64,000 nt of DNA, taken from Amoebidium appalachense (taxonomy: Eukaryota; Ichthyosporea). The DNA lies in NCBI GenBank assembly GCA_963693365.1, contig CAVNZM010000014.1, positions 5,952,001-6,016,000 on the forward strand. Direction: 5' to 3'. The translations under genes and the position numbers were made by a program. Of this stretch, positions 12,977-24,405 are shown one piece after another. Numbering within the stretch: the stretch's first letter is position 1; every line of letters begins with the position of its first letter. The notes below the pieces were generated by a model. The model was given only the letters and a program-made list of their open reading frames with translations, was not told where the DNA came from and made no database searches.

Positions 12977-15665
12977 GAGCTTCTGCCAAGCAGAATGGGA
13001 GTAGGGGCCAGTGATTGCAAGGGATGGAGGGGGGGGGGGGGGGGGGGGGGAGAGACACCACCGTCGGGGTTGAAGGTAGAGAGGGCAAGAGGCCCGGGGT
13101 GGGGTGGGGGGGGGGGGGGGGGGGGACAGTAGGTGCCATATGGAGGGCTGTCCCATGGTTTGGGGGGAGGGGGAGTGGGGAAGGATCGTGGGCACATGGG
13201 TTTGGGGGGAAGGCAGAGAGGGGGAAAGGATTGTGATCACAAGGGTTTAGGGGGAGGAAGGGGGAAGGATTGTAGGTACATGGGTTTAGGGGGGAGGGGG
13301 GGGGGGGGAAGATTTTGGGGGAAAGGGAGGCCTGGGGAAAGTATGTGGGCACATGGGTTTGGGGGGAAGGAGGGGGAAGGGTTTTGGGGGAGAGGGAGGG
13401 GAAAGTATGTGGGCACATGGGTTTGGGGGGAGGGAGGGGGAAAGGATTGTGTGGGCACTGAAGTCTCGTGAAGGGCCATGTGGTAAGGGAAGCTAGAACA
13501 TGCATGGCTGCTCGGAGATGCCCTCTCACACAGTGCGGCACCCCAGAGATCCGGGCGCAGGTATTTACACGGGACTGCAGCCACCAGGAGATTGAGCCCG
13601 TGATCCAGCGCATCTCTGCCACCACGGCGGCGCTCAACAGCAAGGGCCCGGCCTTCTTCTACACAGATCGGTGCTGCCAAGACCGGGCGTTTGTTGAGCG
13701 CATGTTTCCAACCCTAGCCCGGCCAAAATGCCCCGTCCGTCTGAACGAGGCTGCGCTGGTAAGCGTGACGGACGGTCTGCCTGGGCTGGAGCTGCCGGCC
13801 AACTACCCTAAGCCGGTGTACACCGACTGCCAGGGGGCGGTGGTGGCTACAGCGGCCATTCGTGCCGACCTGGAGGGGCAGCAGCACCGCGTGGTGGGGC
13901 TGGACTGCGAGTGGGTCTATCGGGTGGGCCAGGCGCGGTCCAAGGTTTGCACGCTGCAGATTGCCACCGCACGGGCCGTGTACATCTTCCACTTGGCACG
14001 CATGGGCCCCAACCACAGCCCGCCCGCGCGGCTGGTGGACGAGCTGATTGCGCTGCTTAGGGACCCCAGCATCATCAAGGTGGGCAAGCAGATCGGCACG
14101 GACTCGGCCCACCTCAACAAGGACTACGGCACCCCTGTGGCCAGCTATCTGGAGCTGGGCCGGTTCTGCTATGCCCGTGCAGCTATCACCTCTGCGGCCC
14201 GGGGCTTGGCCGACATCACTGCCCAGGTCATAGGCAAGAAGCTGCCCAAGCCGGCACTTGTTCGATGCTCCAACTGGCACGAGCCGCTATCAGAGGTGCA
14301 GGCCACCTACGCTGCCCTTGATGCATATGCGTCCCTGCAGGTCTACTCGGCCGTGGTCGATAGGCCAAACCTGTCAGGTGTGTATCCCACCTGCTTTTTG
14401 CCCCAGTGCTTATGTGCTTATGCCAGATATAGAAAGATTGTGGGCCCCCCAGAGGAGAGGGGAGGGGGGAGGAGGGGGGGGGGGGGGGGGGGGGGGGGGG
14501 TGGCTGACCACATGGGCCAGTGTTCCAGTTGTGTTATGCTGGGTGTCGGGTGGCTATCAAAGGAGGGGGTGATTGGTGGTGGTGGTGGTGGTGGTGGGGG
14601 GGGGGGGGGGGGGGGGGGGGGGGCTATAGCACTGTTAACACGTGCAAGTGCCACACAAGCTGGGCACTGGGAGAGGGGGGGGGGGAGGGGAGAAGGGGGG
14701 GGGGGGGGGGGGGAAGGGGGGTTGCTAAGGAATATGCATTTGATTTTTGTGGAGCGAAGAGAAAAACGTTGGTGCTGTGGCTTTTTGGCTGAGTTTTTTG
14801 CTTCCCTCTATGACATGCAGCGCGGCTTCATGCAAAGGCACTCGGTGAAGGGGTTGAGATTGTGCCCCGGCGGGGCCCACATGCTGCAGCAGCCACCGGG
14901 GTGGTGCTGGCTGTGCAGCCGGAGCGCTGGGGGGGCATGAAGGTGGGCAAGAAGCATGCAGTGGTGCGGGTGGATCAGGTGCTGTCGCCGGCCATGCAGG
15001 TGCCCTTTGGCCCCGACAAGGGCAAGACCCTGGGAGAGCTGGGCCCGCCGCCCTTTGAGCTGATGGTGCACCTGCAGTGGCTACGGCCCATTCAGCCCCC
15101 ACCGGACCCAGGTGCCGAGGTGCCGGTGGTCCCTGACCCAGCCCCTCCCCCTGCCAGTCCTCCCCCTGCCGAGCAGCAGCAACCCCTTGCCGGCCCACAG
15201 GCACCCCCCCAGGACCCCCAGGCAGCCCCGGGGGGCCTTGAGGCAGCCCCAGGGGGACCCGAGGCAGCTCCCAGAGAGGGCATGTTGGGCCAGGCACCGC
15301 CTGGGGAGGTGGTGTGGCAGACTGTGCTGAATGACGCCTTCCACTCCATTGCAAACACGGCGGACGGCACGTACAAGTCACACCCCCGCAGGGCTGAGTA
15401 CGCACGCGCACTCAGCGAGGCAATATTTGTGTGGAATGAAGAGGATTACGGACATGTGAAGGTGCCCCCCCCCCCTCCCCCCCCCCCAAAATAAAAAATA
15501 AAAAATAAAAATAAAAAAAACGGCAACAACAACATGCGTGACTGACGCGCACACACACATACACTCGTTAGCACACACTCACCATTCCACCCACAACCAT
15601 GCACACCTTCGACAAAACTTCTGAGGGAAGAGAGAGAGCCTGAGCCTCAGAGAGAGGGGGGGCAA

Positions 15666-15714
<49 letters not shown>

Positions 15715-16289
15715 GGGGGGGGGAGGAGAGTGGGGGTTATTCATATGCCTAGAGAGAAATAATGTAGGGTTGTGGGGGGAAATAGCCACATGCATTTTTT
15801 ACTTGTGTTGGGGGAGAAGATGGGGGGGGTGGAGGGGAGGGGTCCTACAATAACGGCAGGTATCAAAGTCTACCAAACCCAAATTGCAGTGTGCGTAGTA
15901 AATTAATATTGGCATCCTGCCTCACAGGGGGTGCTGGAGCAGAAGGGCATCGACATTGAAACCGAGCTCAAGGGCGGCGACCTGAGCTACTTCATGGAGC
16001 GCATCCGGCGGGTTATTCCCGACCCATACACGCTGGTCTCGCGGCTGGTGGAGTTCAAAAACACCTACAAGGATGTGCCGCCCGGACCGGATGGCAAGCC
16101 TCTGTTCAAGAAGGATGGCTTTGAAAGACTCGAGGCAACATCCCCCCCCCCCCCCCCCTCCCCCTGCAGGCGCCCAACAACTCCACCACCACAGAAAAGA
16201 TTCTTCGCTTATTTGTCATCCTTGGTTCATCTGCACACACACGCACACCCTAGCCTCCCCCCCCCCCCCCCCCTCCCCCCCCCAAACAT

Positions 16290-16363
<74 letters not shown>

Positions 16364-16435
16364 CCCGCACGGCCCTTGCTGCCTAGCCAGTTGTTTTTTG
16401 CCTTTCCCTGCTCGTTTTTTTCCTTAGCAACCCCA

Positions 16436-16512
<77 letters not shown>

Positions 16513-18169
16513 ACACACTACCACCACCACCACCCACCCATCTCTCTGATGTTTGCTTGTGCCCCCACAGTCGCTGCTCGAACACGCCCAAAATGGCTGT
16601 CTGTCGGACCCCCCCGGCCTGCCCCTCTACTACGAGACCACTGCCGACGCAGATGGGCTCATGCGCTACCGCTGCATCCGGGGCACCAACGAGGTGGAGG
16701 GGGCAGTGCACAACCCCCTGGCCACCCACTTTGGGGCCACACGCATGTCGCTGCGCCTGCTGGACGCCACCATGTCCAATAGGCGCCACCGCCACAACCT
16801 GCGTGCACACTACCGCAACCGCCTGGGCCAGGCATCGGGGCCCCCCCACTACAGCCCCTGGATTGTTGACGACATGGAGGCACTGGCGCTGATGCTGTAC
16901 GGCCATCACCTCGACCCCCAGTGGGTACCCGTAGGCTGCTACAAGCTACCGGAGGAGTACTTCAACTTTGCCCCGCTCTCCTGTGTGGCCAATGCCCCGG
17001 CGCAGGAGCCAGTTGCGGTGCCCGCACCCCCACCTCCGTCTGATAACATCGAGCCTGCAGCCAATGGCGTGATGGGCGGGCCAGAGGACTGTGAGGTCGA
17101 GGAGGGTGACGGTGCTGCCATGGGGGGGGGCAACCAGGTGGCGCGTGGTGCACCACAGCCGGACCCTGCACTGAGGGGCGACTACAAGTTCCTGGCGCAG
17201 AAGCAACATGTGGCCATCCCCTTCCTTCCGGTGCTTACCCCTCAGGAGCGCAAGCTATTCAGCACGCTGCTCCTGGGCACCTACAAGGCACATGCAAAGC
17301 CCAACGGCCAGCTGTTCGAGGCTTTGGCCCAAGACTTCAACAAGGCTGCCTCTGTGGCTGGGGGAATCTACATGAAGGATGCGGCCTACATCAAGAAGCA
17401 TTTCGACAAGTGGAAGACCTGGCAGACGGCACATGCACAGCGCTCCACACACGAGGGCCTGGCAGATCACCGCAAGCGTATGCGCGAGGAGAGGGCAGAC
17501 GCTGTGCCAGCAACCATACGGCCTGCCCCCTTGCCACCCCTCCCTGTTCCAGACGGTGTCGATGCAGGGGCGCAGCGTGAGCGGCCCTTGCCCATGCTAG
17601 TGGGCAAAAAGCATCGCAACATTGGCCCTGAGGGGCCCCTGCAGATGGATTTGCCGGTGCCCCCTCCTATGCAGCCACCCCAGAGAGCCCCCAAGACCTG
17701 CAAGACGTGTGGCCGCCAGGGCAAGGGCTGCCCCGGCTCCAATCGGGCCAAGAGCTGCCCACGTTGGGTTGCAGCCAATCAGGATGCCATGCCACCAGCA
17801 CCCGCGCTTGACATGCAGCAGGGCCATGTGCCGCACATGCCCCCTGCACCCCATCCAGGCCCGCACCACCCACATGGCTGGCCCCCACCGTGGGGCATCA
17901 TGCCGCCTCAGCCCGGCCCTGCCTTCCCCATGCCTGGGCTACTGCCGCAGCACGGTCCCCATCCTTACTTGGGCCATGTGGGCCAGCCCTCGGCTGGTGG
18001 GCAGTTCCCACCCCCTTCTCGTGCATCTGCTGTGCTGGGCCTGGCGTTGCCACCTGCTGGAGAGACGCAGCTGCAATGGCACGATCGAAAGCAAAGTAAT
18101 CGTGGCCGCAAGTCTGCAGGCAGCCAATCAGGATCTCAGAGTAGTCAGAGTAGCCAAACTAGTGTCTAA
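10237..18169 (+). CDS. Transposase-like protein with DUF6729-like, RNase H-like and DEDDy exonuclease domains
   Basis: Exons 10237-11386, 12371-12559, 13547-14377, 14821-15461, 15928-16134 and 16571-18169 join in phase into 1538 aa. Start ATG 10237 is followed by GGAREGAGRKKK, a basic motif. Residues about 190-310 hold a C-x2-C zinc motif (YFCDTCKKNF) and resemble DUF6729 proteins. Residues about 384-500 carry KADHTF (Asp418) and YTDRCCQDR (Asp487), suggesting an RNase H/DDE-type fold. An RNase D/WRN-like 3'-5' exonuclease follows: LDCEW (Asp566, Glu568), VGKQIGTDSAHL and YAALDAYASLQVY, giving DEDDy. Then come a conserved RGTNEVEG segment, a helical Myb-like stretch (KKHFDKWKTW) and a C-terminal Cys motif (CKTCGRQGKGC) with a Pro/His/Ser-rich tail. 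The architecture recalls transposon-derived genes, but no terminal inverted repeats were seen, so it may be domesticated. Introns 1 and 5 appear to be GC-AG. Confidence 0.85.
13188..13457. repeat. G-rich minisatellite in intron 2 of the exonuclease gene
   Basis: About five or six units share the core GTGGGCACATGGGTTTGGGG, with variants ATCACAAGGGTTTAGG and GTAGGTACATGGGTTTAGG. They are separated by G/A-rich spacers of variable length. The array ends about 90 bases before the exon starting at 13547. Confidence 0.8.
16303..16361. repeat. (GA)n microsatellite in intron 5 of the exonuclease gene
   Basis: A pure GA tract follows a CA tract. A long poly-C run and (CA)n then lead to the acceptor at 16570. 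Confidence 0.9.
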
Positions 18170-18255
18170 TATTGGAATGTACACCAATGTAACGGATCTC
18201 ATATGTGTTGTAGTGCTTCAAGTTATACCTGTTCTTCGTACAGTCATGTTAGGGG

Positions 18256-18286
<31 letters not shown>

Positions 18287-18512
18287 CTAGCTTTCATTCC
18301 GAAGTTTACTGTAAAGAATTAAAATTTAGAATCTGAGTAATAGTACAGAGCCTTTGCACTTTTCTCTGTTTGTTAGGAATTCTTTGTGATCGAGAGTATG
18401 GTGTGTTAGACTATTGGTGTTAATGTGTCCTGGAAGGTGTATAATGTCTGCTGGCCGTAGTCAGTATCTATTTTTAGGTATATAGTATATTTTTAAATGT
18501 TGGCCGCTGGCC

Positions 18513-18532
18513 AATAAATAGCAAATAATAAA
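18513..18532 (+). other. Candidate polyadenylation signals of the exonuclease gene
   Basis: Two AATAAA hexamers, at 18513-18518 and 18527-18532, lie about 345 bases after the stop codon. They are the first good canonical signals downstream. Confidence 0.5.
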
Positions 18533-18594
18533 CACACGATAAAGTCAACAGCGTGCCAAAAAACTAATCCCCAGCGAGCGCACCCAGTGATGTG

Positions 18595-18612
18595 TGTGTG
18601 TGTGTGTGTGTC

Positions 18613-18677
<65 letters not shown>

Positions 18678-18695
18678 CGCGCGCGTGCGTGCGTG

Positions 18696-18727
<32 letters not shown>

Positions 18728-18800
18728 TGTGTGCGTGTGTGCGTGTGTGCGTGTGTGCGTGTGTGTGTGTGAGTGTGTGTGTGTGTGTGTGTATGTGTGG
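18595..18800. repeat. Compound (GT)n/(GC)n/(GTGC)n repeat
   Basis: Alternating purine-pyrimidine sequence made of GT, GC and GTGC units, with the pattern favourable to Z-DNA. Confidence 0.9.
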
Positions 18801-20004
18801 TGTGGTGTGTGCGCGGCTTGTACATATGTACGTGTTCATGTGCACCTGTGTCGGACCTACGAAGTACATGAAAGTAAATTTTGACAGCATCGATCTGCCG
18901 GTGTGTATGTGTATGTGTGCCAGTGCAGCAGGTGTGCCTTGTAACTGATAGCTTCGCATTTTACGTGTGTGTATATATAGTAGTACGCATAGACACTTGC
19001 TGATCATTCGGATCGACATTAATATTTAATCTGTCGGTCCTCGGTTTTTTGAGTGAATGATGATCAAGTGTAAGAGCATTCACTTGGCAAGTATTAATGT
19101 TGCAGAGGCTAGCTGCAGCTGCAAGCGTCGGATGCACACTGACAATTGTCTTTTCAGCGAGTCTAACCTGCAGGCAGCAGCTGCACACATATAGGGTTGT
19201 TATCTTGCGGCACATGCACGGTGATCATTTCAGAGTAATAGAGTTCAGAGCAATGAAAATAATGAAAATAACTAAACTTTGTGACTACTTTAAAGTTGCT
19301 GAGATCATACGTGGTGCAAGCTGCACTATGAACACATGTATAGTGCTAGTAATTAATACATTTTTGTTGCCTTCTGCAGGGTTATCGTAGCTACGTCACG
19401 GCCTGCACTCAGGGGGGGGGAGGGGGGGGGGGAGAGGGGGGATGATTCGAAGGGGGTATAAATAAGAACATGCACCTAAAGGTCTTTCCCGTGGATCCTC
19501 CCCCCTCCCCCCCACCTCTCCCTCCCCCGGGGCCCCATACTATGATATCTAGGCCCAATATTATATGCCCCCTTCCCCCCCCCCCCCCCCCTCCTCTCCG
19601 GATCCCCGGACCCCACTTCCCTACCCGGAGGCTCAAGAGCTCCCCCCTTCCCCTTCCCCCCCCCCTCCCCCCCCCCCCCCCCAAGGCTTACGGGGGCCCT
19701 TCTTCATCGAGGGGGAGGGGGTGGGGGTGGGGGGGGTGGGGGGGAGGGGGTGGGGGGAGGGGAAGTGGAAGGCGGGGGTGGATGCATGTCAGCCTAGGTG
19801 AATTCAATTGTTTAACTCCAGTGTGCAGGACTGGTCTGAAGGCTTAAGAAAACAACGAGGAAATGGGGTCCAGTGGAGGTGGTGGTGGTGTTCTGTGTGT
19901 GTGTGTACACGTGCACGTATGTGTGTGGTTTTTTTAAGGGGTGAGTGGTGGTGGTGGTGGTGGTGGTGGTCACCGTGGTGGTGGTGTGTGTGTCTGGTGT
20001 GTGT

Positions 20005-20055
<51 letters not shown>

Positions 20056-21480
20056 TAGAAAGAAAAACTGCTCGTGGGTCACTGTTTTTCGTCACTGTAT
20101 TTGTAACGGGCCGCTCATATTTATATAACTACTTTAATTTAAGTACACGTGTTCATTATCATATACGATGGCCAAATATAGAAATTTTGGCGTCGAAGTT
20201 CTTGGAGCTAAAAAAACGTTTAAAAGGGGGAAATAATAGCTTGGCCCCAAATTTACCTTGCCGTTTTTAGCGAATGTATTTTTTATTCATGAGTTCTAGT
20301 GATTCAGTGAGTGCACGTGCCTGCCTCAGGCTGATCATGACAACTGCAACACACCATTCCTACATGGATATCAACCAAAAGAAAATAGTATATACTGTGG
20401 TGGTCTCCTAAACCTTGTGCGGCATGCGCATACATGATATTACAGTGACGCATGTGCATATTATTGTTCTGTACACCGGAGTGTGCCGGTGCACGTGGCT
20501 GTTTTGTGCACATGTTACAATAGCAGCACGATCTCCCTAAACTCCATGTTTACACATCCCTCACCCTGGCTCTGCCTTGTCGGTGCTCCAAAACACACAT
20601 ACAAATCCCCCTAGACTCAGTGCCTGCACATGGTCGCATTCACGTGCAGGTCACGTGACACATGCGATGCCATACTGCCGTCTACAGCAACAACCACGGC
20701 AGCATGTATACCGGCCCAGCACGAAATATACTTATCGGCAGCCCACTGAACTCGCCCATTTTCTCTTTTTCATGTATGTCCCTCCTTTTTTGTAAAATCA
20801 CCCTTTTTGGCCTCCCGGTAGTGGATTTTGCAGGATTTGACTTCTTTGAGGTCCAAAAACCTCAAATTTTCCCCGGCGGGGCCGGGGAGGGAGAATTCAA
20901 AAATTGCCCGCTCCTGATATGGTACCCGGGCCAAAAAAATGCCTCCGAAAGCCGGAAGTTTTGGGGTGAGCGGCTGAGTGAGCCTTGTTCGATTGGCTGC
21001 AGCATAAAACTTTTCGCGATAATGCCTATTTTGGTGTCACTGTGACTTCACAAATGGGTCATCCACCTCACATCTTATCATAGTCTGGTACAACATGTAA
21101 CTGCTAAGGCCATGCATGTGACCACTCCCCCCCCCCCCCCCCCCCCCCTCTTCTCCCCCACACAAGGCTCCGCAAACAACACTTCAACCATTCCATGTCC
21201 CGCCACTTGAGCCATCGCCATGGCCATTATCGCATCGCCATGGGCCAGGTCCGCCATGGCCATTTCCGGAATCTTCCGTCGTGACTCGTGCCTGTCTACA
21301 ATGATGTTCACCTGCATGCGCACTTCTGTTGCAAAGCATCATTTCCCTGTAGAGGCCTTCTGTCCACTACACACACAGACCAGAATGAGCCCTTTCTCCC
21401 AACCCCCCCCCCCCCCCCCCCCATCCCCCCCCGTGACCCCACTCAAACATGTGCATATCATAGTATGTATGCGCGCGCGC

Positions 21481-21531
<51 letters not shown>

Positions 21532-21597
21532 AAAAAAAAAAAAACCCCAAACCCCCAACCCCAACCCCACCCTTCCCACTCACACATGTACATGGGC

Positions 21598-21637
<40 letters not shown>

Positions 21638-22421
21638 CCCCTCCTCCCCCCCCCCCTCTCCGAAAAAACCCCCCCTCCTCCCCCCCCCCTCCCCCCCAAA
21701 AAAAGGCCCCCCGGATGAACTCCCCAGGCCTAAACGGATATATTGACACCTGCACCGAGGAACAAGAAATTGGAGATAAATTAGAAGAAAAACAAGAATT
21801 AATGCCTTCATGAAGTGCATGCAGCAGAGATGCAGCCGAGAAATCGAGCTGCATGAACGTCGGTGAAGCACAAAGCCAACATGCCATCGGAACATAAAAT
21901 GCGAAGAATTTGAATGTGTGCTATGTAGTTATCAAGCACACTCACGGTGGGTCCCGTTTTTGTACGAATGCTGAATGTGAATATAGCGGGCTAAATCCTA
22001 CACCATGAAATGTATTCACAGGCACACAAGGCAAATTATTGTTCTCGGAGCCTTGCATAACACAAGGCTAACTTACATAATGTGCATTCAGGGGAGAAAA
22101 AGGGGTATGGAAGGGGAGGGGAGGGGAGAGTATGGGGTTGGGAAGGGAGAGGGAGAATGAGGGAGTGCTCTAGGGTAGGGAGCTGGAGGGGAGGGAGGAA
22201 GAGCGGTTGGGGGGCTGGAGAGGTGGGGGGGGGGGGGGAGGGGGGGAGGGGGGTTGCCGTATTTCTTCTGGTAAAGGTGCTAGAAGATAGGAAGACGGAG
22301 AGCAGGTAAGTTTAGGAGGGAAACATCACCTCGTGGACCTCTCAGGGAGTTCGCGTGGGAGTGTGTGCACGGCCTCTGTGTATGGTCGATGGAAGGTGGG
22401 GGAAAGGGGGGGGGGGGGGGG

Positions 22422-22456
<35 letters not shown>

Positions 22457-22540
22457 CTGGGGCTGCAGCAGCGTTCATGTGATGAGCAAGTCCAAAATCG
22501 ACAGACAAAGGGCTTCGAGCTTCCCTTCGGATCATTTGTT

Positions 22541-22546
22541 TTTATT
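22541..22546 (-). other. Candidate polyadenylation signal of the GT14 gene
   Basis: AATAAA on the minus strand, about 385 bases beyond the GT14 stop codon. It is canonical but distant, so it is only a candidate. Confidence 0.3.
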
Positions 22547-22929
22547 TAGAACTGAAACCACTCATTTCACATTGCATAATTACTATGAGTTAACCCCGGA
22601 ATAGACACCAAAGCACTAACTAGCAACTTTGCGGCTCGAACCTGTAATCCTATTTACATTTTGAGAAAACACACATCGATATCATAATATCACAAGACTG
22701 CTACGTATCACGTGATGAAATAAATTCCAAAGAAACTCTTATTTTTTACAGATGATCGGCCGATCGGCCATGGCCAAACCATACACTCTAGTATTTGTTA
22801 GTAGTATAACACTCAGTATTACATATTACGCAGCCCTTGCCATGCATATATACAATTACTCAGCTTGATCACATTCATGAACCTTTGAACTTAATGATTT
22901 CAACCAACCGCGCTTTACAAGACTCTGTT

Positions 22930-24405
22930 TCAGGCATTTTGCCATATCACATCTTCGATGAGTTGTCGTATCAGCTCATTTATAGAAAGTTTTCGTGCAA
23001 AAAGGAGGCCAACTTCGGCGTGAAGCGCTTTCTGCAATTTGAAGTCTTTCCAATCCTCCATACCAAGGTAGCACGGTGAACCGGAGCGATTCTGTGGGTA
23101 TGATTTACAAGGGGTGTACCACCAATATAGGTAAGAAATTGGATGGCTTTCCATAAAACCATTATCAAAGCGCAGGGGCGACGAAAACTCAGGTGAATTT
23201 GCGAAAAGCGTTTGAAAATAGCTTTCATCTGAGTAAGCCGAATTTCGGGGTCGTTGGAAAAACTCTGTCCATGCCTTTGCATCGTTACTGTATAAGGAGT
23301 ATTCGGCAAATTCTTTACTGACCAGCATCCAGTTGTGCCCCTTATAAACGGGCATGTTGCCGGGTGTTTCAGTCATTCGACTACAGTGGTAGTCCAAACA
23401 ACGTGCTTCCGTTCGGTTACAGATATAGAACTCCCATGGTGTAATGCTGGGATGGCAAGGCGGGAACCCACTGTCAAAATGAACCAGCATTTTCCCTTCC
23501 TGGATAAACCGACGATACACATACATGTCAATCTGGCGCAAGGATTTCAAGGGCATTGTGTGACCGCAAAGGTTCACCACCGCTTTCCATCCAGGAAGCT
23601 GAAGCGCAGCTTCATACATCCGCTTTTGCATTTCCACGATAGACCAGTTGCCCCATTCAACATCAACCCGTGCATCCACCATTCGAAAGTTTGGAAGGTG
23701 GGAAAACGTGGTGTTTAGTACCGATAACGTCTCGTTGGATACCTTTGCGTCGACGTGCACAACGAAAACATGGGCAGGGTGGTAGAGTAACCGGATGATT
23801 TCTGCAATTCCCGTGACGGTCTCTTCGTTGTGTGCGGTTAATGCAAAAGCCAAGGGAACGCGTGGTTCCCAGCCGCTTGGTGCGATGGGGGTCGGGCACA
23901 CAAAGGAAATGTTACGATAAAACGTCTGGAGACCGGGGTCTGTTGGTGGAAACTCAACGGATGCTCTGTGAAGTGTATCTTCCAAATCATCCGTACAAAA
24001 TTTTGCGTTAAATTTCGCCACACCAGTTGTTTCTGGCTCGACCACTTTGGAGTCAACATACAAATGTGTTGTGTGTATCACACCGTTAACGTTGTCTGTG
24101 GTGCATAGCTGTCCGCCAGTCGCAAGGTTGGACGTGCAACTCACCGTGTTAACGTGAACAGATGCTTCAATGGGGCCAAACAGCCGGTCGTATAAAAAGA
24201 AAGCCGAGAGGCATAAAATGATTGTAACCAGAAAAAGAGCATGGGTCCTTCGTAGCACACACTTGCTCGAGCTCGTGCCTTTGAAAGGCCTTTTTCTACC
24301 AGGTCCTAGGTCAGGGTGGTCTGTTTCGAATTCTAAAATGTCTGCGGTTGCGGCTGGAACCCCTATAGTTCCACCCGCCTTGTGTGTTCCAAAAGCAAAA
24401 TTCAT
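22930..24405 (-). CDS. GT14 family glycosyltransferase (core-2/I-branching or xylosyltransferase-like)
   Basis: A single-exon gene of 491 aa, ATG at 24405 and TGA at 22932-22930. The protein has a type II Golgi layout: a short cytoplasmic N-terminus rich in basic residues (GRKRPFKG, VLRR), a membrane anchor at about residues 55-71 (ALFLVTIILCLSAFFL), then a lumenal catalytic domain. The catalytic part matches the Branch domain of CAZy family 14: LAFALTAHNEE, LLYHPAHVFVVHVDAK, VEWGNWSIVEMQ, VVNLCGHTMPLKS, NWMLVSKEF and SDESYFQT. Family members add GlcNAc or xylose in beta linkage to glycoproteins or glycans from UDP-sugars; the sequence does not show which. Several N-x-S/T sequons support passage through the secretory pathway. 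It is the only intronless gene here and lies in a part of the window without long G or C runs. Confidence 0.95.
   Translation of the reverse strand: MNFAFGTHKAGGTIGVPAATADILEFETDHPDLGPGRKRPFKGTSSSKCVLRRTHALFLVTIILCLSAFFLYDRLFGPIEASVHVNTVSCTSNLATGGQLCTTDNVNGVIHTTHLYVDSKVVEPETTGVAKFNAKFCTDDLEDTLHRASVEFPPTDPGLQTFYRNISFVCPTPIAPSGWEPRVPLAFALTAHNEETVTGIAEIIRLLYHPAHVFVVHVDAKVSNETLSVLNTTFSHLPNFRMVDARVDVEWGNWSIVEMQKRMYEAALQLPGWKAVVNLCGHTMPLKSLRQIDMYVYRRFIQEGKMLVHFDSGFPPCHPSITPWEFYICNRTEARCLDYHCSRMTETPGNMPVYKGHNWMLVSKEFAEYSLYSNDAKAWTEFFQRPRNSAYSDESYFQTLFANSPEFSSPLRFDNGFMESHPISYLYWWYTPCKSYPQNRSGSPCYLGMEDWKDFKLQKALHAEVGLLFARKLSINELIRQLIEDVIWQNA

Larger units (their letters stand above)
18170..22929. other. 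Non-coding region between the exonuclease and GT14 genes
   Basis: The first 370 bases are the probable 3' UTR of the exonuclease gene. Then come a GT/GC repeat (about 18595-18800), unique sequence at 18810-19390, poly-C and poly-G blocks (19400-19780, 19870-20055), unique sequence at 20060-21110, poly-C/poly-A blocks (21120-21710) and the GT14 3' flank. Frames at about 20780-21045 and 21180-21360 were inspected and show no recognisable protein. The GT14 and exonuclease genes converge on this region. Confidence 0.5.

Noticed and set aside
13714-14280. Antisense frames inside the exonuclease gene
   Set aside because: They are shadows of GC-rich coding sequence on the plus strand, where the exonuclease motifs and splice phases are clear.
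10100-18560. Terminal inverted repeats of a transposon around the exonuclease gene
   Set aside because: Comparison of the flanks by eye found no matching ends or target duplication, so mobility is not claimed.
20780-21045. Plus-strand frame with WYPGQKNASESRKFWGERL
   Set aside because: It has no homology that I can recognise, no convincing splice sites and no continuation in neighbouring sequence.
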